DNA of 15,463 nucleotides from CAYXVB01 sp964467785 (lineage in GTDB: Bacteria; Bdellovibrionota; UBA1018), in assembly GCA_964467785.1 (NCBI GenBank), contig CAYXVB010000080.1:1-15463 (forward strand). The letters run 5' to 3'. The position numbers and the translations under genes were made by a program. Shown piece after piece: positions 1-7,389 of this stretch. Position 1 is the first letter of the stretch. Each line of letters starts with the position of its first letter. The notes beneath the pieces are model-generated. The model did not search any database. It saw only the letters and a program-made list of their open reading frames with translations, and was not told where the DNA came from.

Positions 1-2646
1 CTCAGTGATTCGGATCTCTACAACGCGCTTCTTGACGGTTTCTCTCTGATTCCGCAGGTCGGTGGCGCGATCAAGACCGTGGGAGGCCGTTTGGGCAGAG
101 CCGCTGATCAGGTCGCTGACTCCGTCTACGGTCCACAATATCGGCTTTCCAGCCAGATCCAGGCCGAGCGCCAGCGTGAGGAAGCCTTCGCGGCGCTGCC
201 TATCTCACTTGACGATTGGACTTCGCAGGTCAAATCCGATCCGAGATCCAAGGCCGCGGCGATTCATGATCTTCTCATCGCGCCCCAGACTCATGTTCCC
301 AGCGACGCGGACGCCGATGCCGTCGCCATGAATGATCCCGAGTTCGCGGAACATGTCGCCATTTCGGCCCTGACGGCGGAGGTCCGTGCGGGGCGAGCAT
401 CAGTGGAGCAGCTCGATAAACGAATCACTGCCGGAATGGGCGAGATGTCCCGTGTGCTTCGGCAGAGTGGCGCCGCCATCGAGGAATTCACCCGTTCGCA
501 AAAATCGGCAGCGATTGAACTGGAGCGCGAACGTGAACAGCTGGCCGCGGCGCAGGCGGGAATTTTCATTGCTTCGAGCCTGATTGGAATCACGGATCCG
601 GCGTCGGCAAAGGCGTTGAAGGCGGTGGGAAACGCCTACTTCCAGGCCGGAGCGGTCGTCCAGCGGTATCAACAAAGCCTCTTGCGGCCTGGGACTGGCG
701 GCATGAGCGGGCTGGTTCTGACTGGCGATCTGCTTGGCGTGACCCTCAATCTATTTTCAGCTCTTTCCAACGGCCCCACTCCCGAGCAAATGATTCTTCA
801 AGAGATCGGAAATCTTCGACGTGACTTGGGCGAGCTTGGCCGACACCTAGACAGTCGTTTCGACCAGGTCGATCAGGAGTTGCGCCAGGTCTATTCCGCG
901 ATGGTCGACGGGTTTGAAAAGATCGAGCGAAGCATCGTCGCCGGCACTGGCGAGGTAATCAAAGCCCAATACGCGCTTGTCGGCCTCCAGCATCAGTTGA
1001 GCCGTCTGGAAAGGAATACCCACACCTATTTGAGAGCAGGCTTTGATCAGCGGCAGCTCGTTTCCGATCTTTCGAGATGTTTTTTTTCCGATCAAACGCT
1101 GGAAACTCAGTGGATGCGCATCGAGAAGGTCAATGATTGCTTCAACGCCTTCCGCCGGCATGCGGTGGTCAACTCCAGGGATATGTTATCGATCCCGAGC
1201 TCGGAAGAGCGGACGGATTCGTTCACGATGGAACGCGTGCTTTCGCAATTCAGCCTCGATGAGAACTTTCCCTGGCTGGCGCGAGTCGCTGCGAATCCGA
1301 GCTTCGGCAATCCGGCCTTGAATGCCTGGCTCACGACAACCGATGCGCCGGCAAATCCGCTGAGCTGGGCGATGGGCGCTTCGGCCTTTCTTCGTCTGTC
1401 CCGGGAGCATCCGTCATTTTTGAAAGTCTTCAATCCTCAGGCGGTGCAGGCGCTGATCGGCAGCGGGGAACGGCTTGCGGAGTTCACGCATCTTTTGACT
1501 TCGACCCACGCACGCCTTTCTGTTTCGCCGAACCACGTTTTCTGGCAGTCGCTGTTCGCGGAGCATGACGCCCACGCCGAAAGGGTCGCCGATTTGATCC
1601 GACTTACCCGCGAAGAGCTGATCCGCGAGAGATTTCACGGAGTGGATCCCTGGAAGGACGCAAACCAGGATTCGGCGCTCACTCTTCCTCTCGAGATTCA
1701 TAATGGATCCTTCGACAACACGGTTCTCGGATGTGTTCCCGAATTTTACCGGTTTCTTCCCAATGACCTGCGCAATGCATTCGCCTTGGGCATCGGCAAG
1801 GTGGAGGCTTCGGCGAGTTTGATCGCACCGTGCTCAGGGGACTACAATTATTTGAATGGCACATGGAGCGGCCAATGCCGTCGAGGCGCCCTATTAAACT
1901 TGAATTACTATACTGATGGTTTGATTTACTATGTCCGCCGCAAGTCCCTCGATGCGGAGTCGACCCCCAAGGGAAATTCGGTGGGTTTCCAGGCTACTGC
2001 TGAAAATTGGCAGCAGGGCTATGACATTCGAAAAAGGCTTCTCGAGTCGAGCCTCGATACGGGCCAGTTGGATCCCGCTAGTGTCGAGCAGATGAAGAAG
2101 GACAGCCATTTTAACCAGCGCTTGCAGTCGGCGCTATCCGTGGCACGGATCGCGGTGCGCGATGAGATTCTCCGTCGGATCACCGATGCGGGTTGCATTG
2201 AGACGCCGCCGATCCGTCAAGCCGGTGTCAAGGGCTGCGAGCTCCGGAGTGAGATCCTTCAGATGTCGGGACTTTCGCGGCTGATCACGGCGTTGGTCCA
2301 GCTGGGCTTCGGACAGAGTATCGAGTCTGACGAGCGGCTCAGGGGAGCGTTTTTCGGGCGGGAGAGGCTGTTCGACTCGACATCGCTTCATGAGGCGATC
2401 GCGGCGGATGCAAACGGCGATCTTTTAGGAAAGCTCGACGAAACCCTCCTGGAACGAAGTCGAAACGCCAGAGGAATAGTTTCTGATCTGCTGAAGAGCG
2501 GGAAAATTGGAGAGCCTCAACCGCTCGTTCATGGAGTATTGCGCGAACTCAAAGGACTTCAGGAGGACCTTGACCGAAACCGGCCTCCGGTATCCGCGCA
2601 GCAGGCGTACGCCCAGCTTCTGGAAAAGATCGGGACCTTGCGCTGA
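1..2646 (+). CDS. Large coiled-coil protein of unknown function, 5' end outside window
   Basis: The frame is open from base 1 (LSDSDLYNALLDGFSLIPQV...) to the TGA at 2644-2646, so the gene starts left of the window. A GTG at 79 is only an internal codon. 881 residues are visible. The first 30 or so include a glycine-rich amphipathic stretch (LIPQVGGAIKTVGGRLG). Residues about 124-185 are heptad-rich and charged, consistent with coiled coil. Short hydrophobic stretches follow near 187-197 (GIFIASSLIGI) and 233-256 (GLVLTGDLLGVTLNLFSAL). A second coiled coil spans about 266-312 and contains RFDQVDQELRQVY. The remaining 570 residues look globular and carry several scattered cysteines (for example LGCVPE, APCSGD, SGQCRRG, KGCELR), which would fit an exported, disulfide-bonded protein. 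I recognise no catalytic motif. The next gene lies 67 bases downstream on the same strand and encodes a membrane protein, so the two may form a unit. The resemblance to helical linker regions of secreted toxins is weak. The gene is real; its function is unknown. Confidence 0.85.
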   Translation, partial: LSDSDLYNALLDGFSLIPQVGGAIKTVGGRLGRAADQVADSVYGPQYRLSSQIQAERQREEAFAALPISLDDWTSQVKSDPRSKAAAIHDLLIAPQTHVPSDADADAVAMNDPEFAEHVAISALTAEVRAGRASVEQLDKRITAGMGEMSRVLRQSGAAIEEFTRSQKSAAIELEREREQLAAAQAGIFIASSLIGITDPASAKALKAVGNAYFQAGAVVQRYQQSLLRPGTGGMSGLVLTGDLLGVTLNLFSALSNGPTPEQMILQEIGNLRRDLGELGRHLDSRFDQVDQELRQVYSAMVDGFEKIERSIVAGTGEVIKAQYALVGLQHQLSRLERNTHTYLRAGFDQRQLVSDLSRCFFSDQTLETQWMRIEKVNDCFNAFRRHAVVNSRDMLSIPSSEERTDSFTMERVLSQFSLDENFPWLARVAANPSFGNPALNAWLTTTDAPANPLSWAMGASAFLRLSREHPSFLKVFNPQAVQALIGSGERLAEFTHLLTSTHARLSVSPNHVFWQSLFAEHDAHAERVADLIRLTREELIRERFHGVDPWKDANQDSALTLPLEIHNGSFDNTVLGCVPEFYRFLPNDLRNAFALGIGKVEASASLIAPCSGDYNYLNGTWSGQCRRGALLNLNYYTDGLIYYVRRKSLDAESTPKGNSVGFQATAENWQQGYDIRKRLLESSLDTGQLDPASVEQMKKDSHFNQRLQSALSVARIAVRDEILRRITDAGCIETPPIRQAGVKGCELRSEILQMSGLSRLITALVQLGFGQSIESDERLRGAFFGRERLFDSTSLHEAIAADANGDLLGKLDETLLERSRNARGIVSDLLKSGKIGEPQPLVHGVLRELKGLQEDLDRNRPPVSAQQAYAQLLEKIGTLR

Positions 2647-2713
2647 GTTTCGCGCGGGCCCGGCACGCGACTGGCTTGCAATTGGGTTCGCCCAACCTCA
2701 GAATCAAAGAGGC

Positions 2714-3397
2714 ATGCATCTGCCCGGTTACGGCCCCTCACGACGAGGACCTTTTTGCGTGCTCTTCGTGCTCACCGCGCCCCTGGTTCTTTGCGCGTAT
2801 CCGGTGAACGCACAAGGGGAGCAGATCAGCCCTCGCAAACCGCAGACGCTTTTTGTAGATCCTGCGCCGACCGGACCGAGCATTCTCCCGGGCGCAGGCG
2901 GGGCGATCTTAAAGAATGAAGCGGTCTCAAGGACGTTAGCCAAGCCTCCCTACAAGCAGCCTCCCATGGCTGCGCAGTCCCTGTCCGCCTCATCGGGGGA
3001 TGAGTCCGCGGACGAAATTCTGAAGCATCACGCCCAGCGGACTCGGCAAATGCAGATGTTACTCACCGCGATGGGCGGCGGCGAAGGTCGGTCTTTGCGC
3101 GATTACTTCACCGAGGAAGGCAAACAGCGACTCTTTTATAAGCTGATCCATCATCCGAGGTTCGTTCCGTTCGCATTCGTCGAGGTTTGCTGGCTCCTCG
3201 CGATGTTTCTGCTGCCATTCTGGATCAGCAGTGTGGTCGGATGGAAGTGGATCGCCCGATTGATCAACACACTCTTATTGCATGTCTATTTTGCAGGCGC
3301 GCTGGTCGGGCTGCCGCTCGGAATTTTTGGCAAAGAGCTCCTGCTCCTGCCGACGTTCCAGGCAGTTAAACTTCTGGCGCAATTTTTCGCGAATTGA
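2714..3397 (+). CDS. Hypothetical protein with signal peptide and C-terminal membrane hairpin
   Basis: Predicted 227 residues from ATG 2714. The frame stays open upstream to 2507, but that part overlaps the preceding gene. Starting at 2714 places a clean signal peptide at the N-terminus: n-region MHLPGYGPSRRGP, hydrophobic core about 14-31, and an AxA-like site (V31-N32-A33, then Gln). An AGAGG sequence sits just before the ATG, closer than an ideal ribosome binding site. Residues about 35-100 are Pro/Ala/Ser-rich and probably disordered. Residues about 100-148 are charged and helical (TRQMQMLLTAMGGGEGRSLRDYF). Two hydrophobic segments follow, about 150-175 and 183-205, joined by the short loop GWKWIAR, and a third apolar tail runs to the C-terminus. 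It is probably an inner-membrane protein with its N-terminal region outside the cytoplasm. It lies 67 bases after a large unassigned gene, which suggests co-transcription. I recognise no family. Confidence 0.75.
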   Translation: MHLPGYGPSRRGPFCVLFVLTAPLVLCAYPVNAQGEQISPRKPQTLFVDPAPTGPSILPGAGGAILKNEAVSRTLAKPPYKQPPMAAQSLSASSGDESADEILKHHAQRTRQMQMLLTAMGGGEGRSLRDYFTEEGKQRLFYKLIHHPRFVPFAFVEVCWLLAMFLLPFWISSVVGWKWIARLINTLLLHVYFAGALVGLPLGIFGKELLLLPTFQAVKLLAQFFAN

Positions 3398-3451
3398 AAT
3401 GAATTGAGGCGAAGGCAGGTTTGTTTCGGGGAGTTTCAAACTCTAAAAACT

Positions 3452-3488
3452 ATAAAGGACCCTGAGGGAGACCCTCAGAGTCCTTTAT
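3452..3488. terminator. Long near-perfect hairpin, probable bidirectional terminator
   Basis: The arm ATAAAGGAC (3452-3460) pairs with GTCCTTTAT (3480-3488), and CTGAGGG (3462-3468) pairs with CCCTCAG (3472-3478). That gives 16 base pairs with one C/A mismatch and a 3-base AGA loop. It sits between a plus-strand pair ending at 3397 and a minus-strand pair ending near 3604. On the minus strand the stem is followed by TATAGTTTTTAG, which is T-rich. On the plus strand there is no T-run beyond the one within the stem. Termination is therefore better supported for minus-strand transcripts. Confidence 0.6.
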
Positions 3489-3603
3489 CGCCACGGGCAC
3501 CGCTTCTGTGTGTGGGGGGGGAAGTGGGGCGCCCATGGAAAACATCAATTATGATGAAAAGGGTATTATCGAAAGGCGAAACAGGCCGCAACAAAAAAGA
3601 GTT

Positions 3604-4499
3604 CTATTTTCTCACAAAACTGCTTTTTTCCGCATGAGCCTCACAGAGTCGGAGCTCGGCTTCAGAAAGTCCCATCTTTTCGCGAGCAATGCGGATTTCG
3701 TCCTGAAGAGTAACCCCAGGGGGAGAGGGTGGGCTTCCAAATGGGGCACTGCCCGGGTCAACCAATTGCTAGTCGGGCACATTTCCAAGCAAATCGAGTG
3801 CTTGGTCAGATGTTTCATTAGCTCCGGGTCCTGGACTGAGCTGATCCCGTGGCCAATGCGCTGGGCGCCTAACAGCTCGATGGCTTCCCAAATGTTCTCG
3901 GGGCCGGAGTCTTCGCCGGCGTGGATGGTAATTCGGGCACCGGCTGCGCGGGCTTTATTAAAGACGCTCTCAAACATTCGGCAGGGGAACTGATTTTCGT
4001 TGCCCGCCAGGTCCACCCCGGCAAAGCGGCCCTGGTGCTTGAGGTAGAAATCGACAGTTTTTTGGGCGGCTTCCACGCCATAATCGCGTGACGCAATGCA
4101 GAGTAGCCCGATTTTCATTTCCGGAAACTTCGCGATACCCCGAGCCACGCCGCGCTCAAAGCCCGCGAGCACTTCGTCCCAGCTCAGGCCGGAGTATTCG
4201 GAGACGAAGCTGGGCGAAAACCGCAGCTCCCCGATCCGCGTCCCTTCGTTCCAGAGGTCTTCGACGACCTCGAACGCGACTTGCTCGAGCACCTCGGGTC
4301 GATCCAGCACTTTCTGGAAAAGGACAAAGGTGCCGAGCACTTCGCTCAGGTCCTTGAGCGGCTTGCGGAGTATGAGCTTTTCTTCAAAGCGCGCCAAACT
4401 GGTGCTCTGAGCCTCAAGCCCTCGCTCCTGGGCGAGCCGGAGCAGGGTCGAGGGACGAAGCGAGACATCGAGATGTCGGTGAAGTTCGGTTTGTGCCAC
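3604..4499 (-). pseudogene. Adenosine deaminase-like gene, inactivated by an internal frameshifting deletion
   Basis: Adenosine deaminases (metallo-dependent hydrolases) convert adenosine to inosine. From GTG 4499, preceded by GAGGAAG, the protein has the N-terminal metal motif ELHRHLDVSLR (H7, H9), HAGED with metal/catalytic residues at H193 and E196, and RIGHG (H217). All are in family order. After EMCPTSNWLTRAVPHLEAHPLP the family would continue with about 20 residues including NTDDP, whose aspartate is needed for zinc and catalysis. Here that segment is missing and the frame shifts near 3717-3723. The read-through frame ends at 3612 with an unrelated tail. The neighbouring frame instead gives PGVTLQDEIRIAREKMGLS and EAELRLCEAHAEKSSFV, a typical family C-terminus, ending at TAG 3604-3606. 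The total of 896 bases is not a multiple of three. The gene follows fabI closely, so it is probably co-transcribed. An assembly or sequencing error is the main alternative. Confidence 0.8.
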
Positions 4500-4517
4500 A
4501 GGAGCTTCCTCGCTCCC

Positions 4518-5303
4518 TCAGGCTCCCATAATGTGGGCGCCACTGTCCACGTACATCGTGGTGCCGGTGATGTGCCGCCCGCCCGGGCCGAGTAGGAAGG
4601 CGCCCAACGCGCCGACATCCTCAGCCGAGATGTTTTCTTTGAGCGGAGTCTTTTCTTCGGCGCGGGTGAGCATGTTACGGAAGTCGCGGATGCCCGCGGC
4701 GGCGAGCGTCTTGACGGGGCCGGCCGAGATCGCGTTGACGCGGATTTTTCGGGGACCCATGTCATAGGCGAGGTAGCGCACGCAGCCCTCGAGCGCCGAC
4801 TTGGCGACGCCCATGACGTTGTAGCCAGGGACGACTTTTTCGGCGCCGTAGTAAGAGAGGGTGAGAATAGAGCCTTCACGGCCTTCCATCAGGGGCTCGG
4901 CGCGCTTGGCGAGCGCCACGAGGCTGTAGGCGCTGATGTCCATCGCAGTGGCGAAGCCGGCGCGCGACGTGTCGACAAAGCGGCCTTCGAGATCTTCGCG
5001 ATTGGCGAACGCGACGGAGTGGACGAGAATATCGATGTGCCCCCACTTCTCCTTGACCTGCGCGAAGACCTGATTGATCTGCCCGTCGTCCTGCACATTG
5101 CAGGGGACGATCAGATCGGACTGGACGCTTTCGGCGAGCGGGCGCACGCGGCGCTCAAGCGCCTCGCCCATGTAGGTGAAGCCGAGGGTCGCGCCGCTGT
5201 CGTGGAGCTCGCGGGCGATGGCCCAAGCCAGGCTGCGCTCATTGGCGACGCCGAAAATCAGTGCTTTCTTGCCTTCAAAAAGGTTTGGATGATGGATAGC
5301 CAT
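4518..5303 (-). CDS. fabI: Enoyl-[acyl-carrier-protein] reductase (NADH), FabI
   Basis: FabI catalyses the last step of each elongation round of type II fatty acid synthesis in the cytoplasm, reducing trans-2-enoyl-ACP. About 261 residues, the usual FabI length. The N-terminus has the FabI-type nucleotide site FEGKKALIFGVANERSLAWAIA. HSVAFA and SYYGAEKVVPGYNVMGVAK follow, placing the catalytic tyrosines at about 151 and 161 and the lysine at 168 (Y-x6-K of the FabI branch of short-chain dehydrogenases). The C-terminus ends with ITGTTMYVDSGAHIMGA. I chose ATG 5303 because an AAGG lies 10 bases upstream and the leader resembles that of ygfZ. A GTG at 5309, in frame, is equally possible and would add two residues. 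The gene is divergent from lysC, and the adenosine deaminase remnant lies directly downstream. Confidence 0.96.
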   Translation of the reverse strand: MAIHHPNLFEGKKALIFGVANERSLAWAIARELHDSGATLGFTYMGEALERRVRPLAESVQSDLIVPCNVQDDGQINQVFAQVKEKWGHIDILVHSVAFANREDLEGRFVDTSRAGFATAMDISAYSLVALAKRAEPLMEGREGSILTLSYYGAEKVVPGYNVMGVAKSALEGCVRYLAYDMGPRKIRVNAISAGPVKTLAAAGIRDFRNMLTRAEEKTPLKENISAEDVGALGAFLLGPGGRHITGTTMYVDSGAHIMGA

Positions 5304-5356
5304 AGACACAAGGCCTTATCATAAACCCAAGAGGTATCCGCTTCCTTTTTGATGTA

Positions 5357-5368
5357 CGCCGCGTCAAA
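5357..5368 (-). promoter_or_regulatory. TTTGACGCGGCG element upstream of fabI (copy 1)
   Basis: On the minus strand this reads TTTGACGCGGCG and begins 65 bases before the fabI ATG. An identical 12-mer lies at 11497-11508, 64 bases before the start of the yhaM-like gene and in the same orientation relative to its gene. The shared sequence and shared distance suggest a transcription factor site or an upstream promoter element. This is an inference from two copies. Confidence 0.4.
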
Positions 5369-5417
5369 TGTCTGATGGTTGGAATGCGTTTGGAAGGGCC
5401 ATTGTAACTTGATGCGA

Positions 5418-5433
5418 TTTTGCATATGCAAAA
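5418..5433. repeat. 16-base perfect palindrome at the lysC start
   Basis: TTTTGCATATGCAAAA is perfectly self-complementary (TTTTGCAT / ATGCAAAA). It ends 4 bases before ATG 5438 and itself contains two further in-frame start candidates, TTG 5420 and ATG 5426. It could be an operator for a dimeric repressor of lysC. With no loop it is less likely to act as an RNA hairpin. Confidence 0.45.
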
Positions 5434-5437
5434 GTTC

Positions 5438-6676
5438 ATGGCACTTGTTGTCCAAAAGTTCGGCGGAACGTCAGTCGGGTCGATCGAACGGATTCAGCAT
5501 GTGGCCAAGTGGGCCCTGGAAAGTCAGGCGCGTGGCGACCGCATCGTGCTTGTCGTTTCGGCGATGTCGGGGGAGACCAATCGCCTCGTGGGCCTAGCGC
5601 AGCAGATCAATTCCGTGCCGTATTCGCGCGAGTACGACATGCTCATTGCCAGTGGCGAGCAAGCCGCCTGCGGTCTGGTGAGCCTGGCGATCAATACGCT
5701 TGGGGGGGCGACCGGGGCCGAAGCCAAAGCACGTCCGCTGCTCGGACACCAGATCGGCATCCTCACCGACAGCGTTTTTTCCAAGGCGCGGATCCAAAAG
5801 ATCGACACGAGTCTCCTCAATCGTCTCATTTCGCGCGGAATCATCCCGGTCATCGCGGGCTTTCAGGGCGTCGACTCAGAGCAGAATATCACCACGCTCG
5901 GACGGGGCGGCTCGGATACGAGCGCCGTAGCCATCGCGGCCGCGCTCCATGCTGACGACTGCGAGATCTATACGGACGTCGACGGCGTTTATACGACCGA
6001 TCCGCGGATCTGCCCCAACGCGCGCAAGATCGGCCGGATTTCTTACGAAGAAATGATGGAACTGGCGAGCCTCGGCGCCAAGGTGCTCCAGATCCGATCC
6101 GTCGAACTTGCGGCCAAGTACAAGGTGCCGCTGCATGTCCGTTCCAGTTTCAGTCCGGTGGAGGGTACCCGCGTGATGTCGATGGAAGAGGTGTCGAAAA
6201 GCTCGAATATGGAGAAGGTCGTCGTGGTTGGCGTCGCCGCGGACCCGGCGCAGGTCAAATTCCGCCTACAGGGCCTGGGGGATCGTCCCGACGCCGCCGC
6301 CCGCGTTTTTGACGCGCTCGCCAAGGCCGCGATCGTCGTCGACGTCATTGTTCAGGACTCCAATGAGCACAATCAGCTCAACTTGAGTTTCACGGTGGGC
6401 GAGAGCGATCGGTTGCTCGTGCGCGACGTGCTCAAGCGACTTGGCGAAGTCGGCACGCTTGTCGAGGAGCCCGGTCTGGCCAAGGTCAGCGTTGTCGGTG
6501 TGGGGATGCAGCACCATCCGGGCGTCGCCTCGCGCATGTTCGGCCTGCTTGCGGGGGCGGGAATCCGAATCCGATTGATCAGCACCTCCGAGATCAAGAT
6601 CTCCTGCCTCATTGATGGCGACAAGATCAAGCCGGCGGTACAGGTGCTGCACCAAGGGTTCGAGTTGGAGGATTGA
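5438..6676 (+). CDS. lysC: Aspartate kinase (monofunctional, two ACT domains)
   Basis: Phosphorylates L-aspartate with ATP, the first step toward lysine, methionine, threonine and diaminopimelate. 412 residues from ATG 5438. This start gives the typical family N-terminus MALVVQKFGGTSVG; ATG 5426 or TTG 5420 would add 4 or 6 residues. The kinase domain (about 1-250) shows KFGGTS at the phosphate site, the ASGEQ segment, TTLGRGGSDTSAVA and YTDVDGVYTTDPR. Residues about 260-412 form the tandem ACT regulatory region (VVVVGVAADPAQVKFRLQGL; VSVVGVGMQHHPGVASRMF). The end, KPAVQVLHQGFEL, is characteristic. The length and tandem ACT layout match the single-function lysine and/or threonine-regulated enzymes, not the aspartokinase-homoserine dehydrogenase fusions. 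An internal start making a separate beta subunit, known in some Bacillus homologues, cannot be ruled in from sequence. The gene stands alone, divergent from fabI. Confidence 0.96.
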   Translation: MALVVQKFGGTSVGSIERIQHVAKWALESQARGDRIVLVVSAMSGETNRLVGLAQQINSVPYSREYDMLIASGEQAACGLVSLAINTLGGATGAEAKARPLLGHQIGILTDSVFSKARIQKIDTSLLNRLISRGIIPVIAGFQGVDSEQNITTLGRGGSDTSAVAIAAALHADDCEIYTDVDGVYTTDPRICPNARKIGRISYEEMMELASLGAKVLQIRSVELAAKYKVPLHVRSSFSPVEGTRVMSMEEVSKSSNMEKVVVVGVAADPAQVKFRLQGLGDRPDAAARVFDALAKAAIVVDVIVQDSNEHNQLNLSFTVGESDRLLVRDVLKRLGEVGTLVEEPGLAKVSVVGVGMQHHPGVASRMFGLLAGAGIRIRLISTSEIKISCLIDGDKIKPAVQVLHQGFELED

Positions 6677-6797
6677 GGCGATAGCGGCGCATCGAAGCGC
6701 TGGATCAAGCAACCTAGATCAGATGCTGGCCGATTTGATAGTCCTTGAGCGATTTCGGATGCGGATCTATTTTTGTCCAGCTGTTGTAGACGGTTGG

Positions 6798-6817
6798 CAG
6801 GCGAGTGCCTGTATAAA
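6798..6817 (+). promoter_or_regulatory. Possible ogt promoter -10 with adjoining inverted repeat
   Basis: The gap 6677-6880 (204 bases) holds TATAAA at 6812-6817, a plausible -10 about 64 bases upstream of the ogt ATG. It is immediately preceded by an inverted repeat, CAGGC (6798-6802), GAGT, GCCTG (6807-6811). TTGGCA at 6794-6799 resembles a -35 but is only 12 bases from the TATAAA, so a standard promoter is not clear. I see nothing else in the gap. Confidence 0.25.
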
Positions 6818-6880
6818 GTTGAAAAACTGAAGACGGCCACTGCCAAAGCAGGGCTGATCAAACTCGGTAAGGGCGAATCA

Positions 6881-7360
6881 ATGGAAACCTTTCAAAGAAA
6901 ATTTCAGTCCCAGCTCGGGACCCTCTATCTTGTCGCTTCTGCTGGGGGGTTGCACGGTATCTTCTGGAAGGCTCAGAAGTTACCCCAGGTCCGTCCAGGC
7001 ACTTCGGCGGCCGAAATGTTGGATCGGGCGGAGCGCGAGATCGCGGAATACCTGAGAGGTCGGCGCAAACAATTCGATGTCCCCATTCAGCTGGAGGGGA
7101 CCGAGTTTCAAAAGCGGGTCTGGGCAGCGCTTCGAAAGATCCCTTACGGACAAACGAGGTCGTATCGGGATATCGCCCGCGCACTCCGCAATCCAAACGC
7201 CTGCCGCGCGGTGGGAAGCGCGAACGGAAAAAATCCGGTGGCGCTCATCGTTCCTTGCCACCGTGTGATCAACGAAAGCGGAAAGCTCGGCGGTTATGCC
7301 GGAGGACTTTCAATCAAGAAGAAGCTTCTCTCCCTGGAGATGACGGGCCGTTTGGGCTGA
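6881..7360 (+). CDS. ogt: Methylated-DNA--[protein]-cysteine S-methyltransferase
   Basis: A suicide repair protein that moves the alkyl group from O6-alkylguanine (and O4-alkylthymine) in DNA onto its own cysteine. 159 residues from ATG 6881, preceded by AAGGGCG at reasonable spacing. The frame is open upstream to 6773, but that stretch has no family similarity. The N-terminal half (METFQRKFQSQLGTLYLVAS) matches the poorly conserved first domain. The C-terminal half carries FQKRVWAALRKIPYGQTRSY, which is the DNA-binding helix region, RAVGSANGKNP with the asparagine hinge, and the active site VPCHRVI with the acceptor Cys at residue 126. GKLGGYAGGLSIKKKLLSLE completes the domain. There is no Ada-type metal domain, so this is a stand-alone Ogt/MGMT-type enzyme. 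Ogt is used for the symbol; the distinction from adaB is nominal. The next gene converges 29 bases away. Confidence 0.95.
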   Translation: METFQRKFQSQLGTLYLVASAGGLHGIFWKAQKLPQVRPGTSAAEMLDRAEREIAEYLRGRRKQFDVPIQLEGTEFQKRVWAALRKIPYGQTRSYRDIARALRNPNACRAVGSANGKNPVALIVPCHRVINESGKLGGYAGGLSIKKKLLSLEMTGRLG

Positions 7361-7389
7361 ACTGGGTCCTTTGCGGTTCGACCTCCCGG

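Larger units (their letters stand above)
5304..5437. promoter_or_regulatory. Divergent promoter region between fabI and lysC
   Basis: This 134-base gap must hold promoters for both directions. Toward fabI there is TATGAT (minus strand, 5323-5318), a good -10 match only 14 bases before ATG 5303, so the fabI leader would be very short. No -35 stands at the usual spacing; a TTGACG lies 38 bases further up, within a 12-base element listed separately. Toward lysC, TTGGAA (5379-5384) could be a -35, but no convincing -10 follows it. A 16-base palindrome abuts the lysC start. Confidence 0.5.

Noticed and set aside
2507..2713. Upstream extension of the small membrane protein into the preceding gene
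   Set aside because: The extension is out of frame with the large gene, overlaps it by 140 bases and would bury the signal peptide in the middle of the protein.
3404..3993. Small plus-strand frames opposite the adenosine deaminase remnant and in the hairpin region
   Set aside because: They span the hairpin and an 8-base G run, show no start signals, and lie opposite clear adenosine deaminase sequence.
6773..6880. Longer ogt product starting at 6773
   Set aside because: The added 36 residues are unlike the family and contain the likely promoter; ATG 6881 has a better ribosome site and gives normal length.
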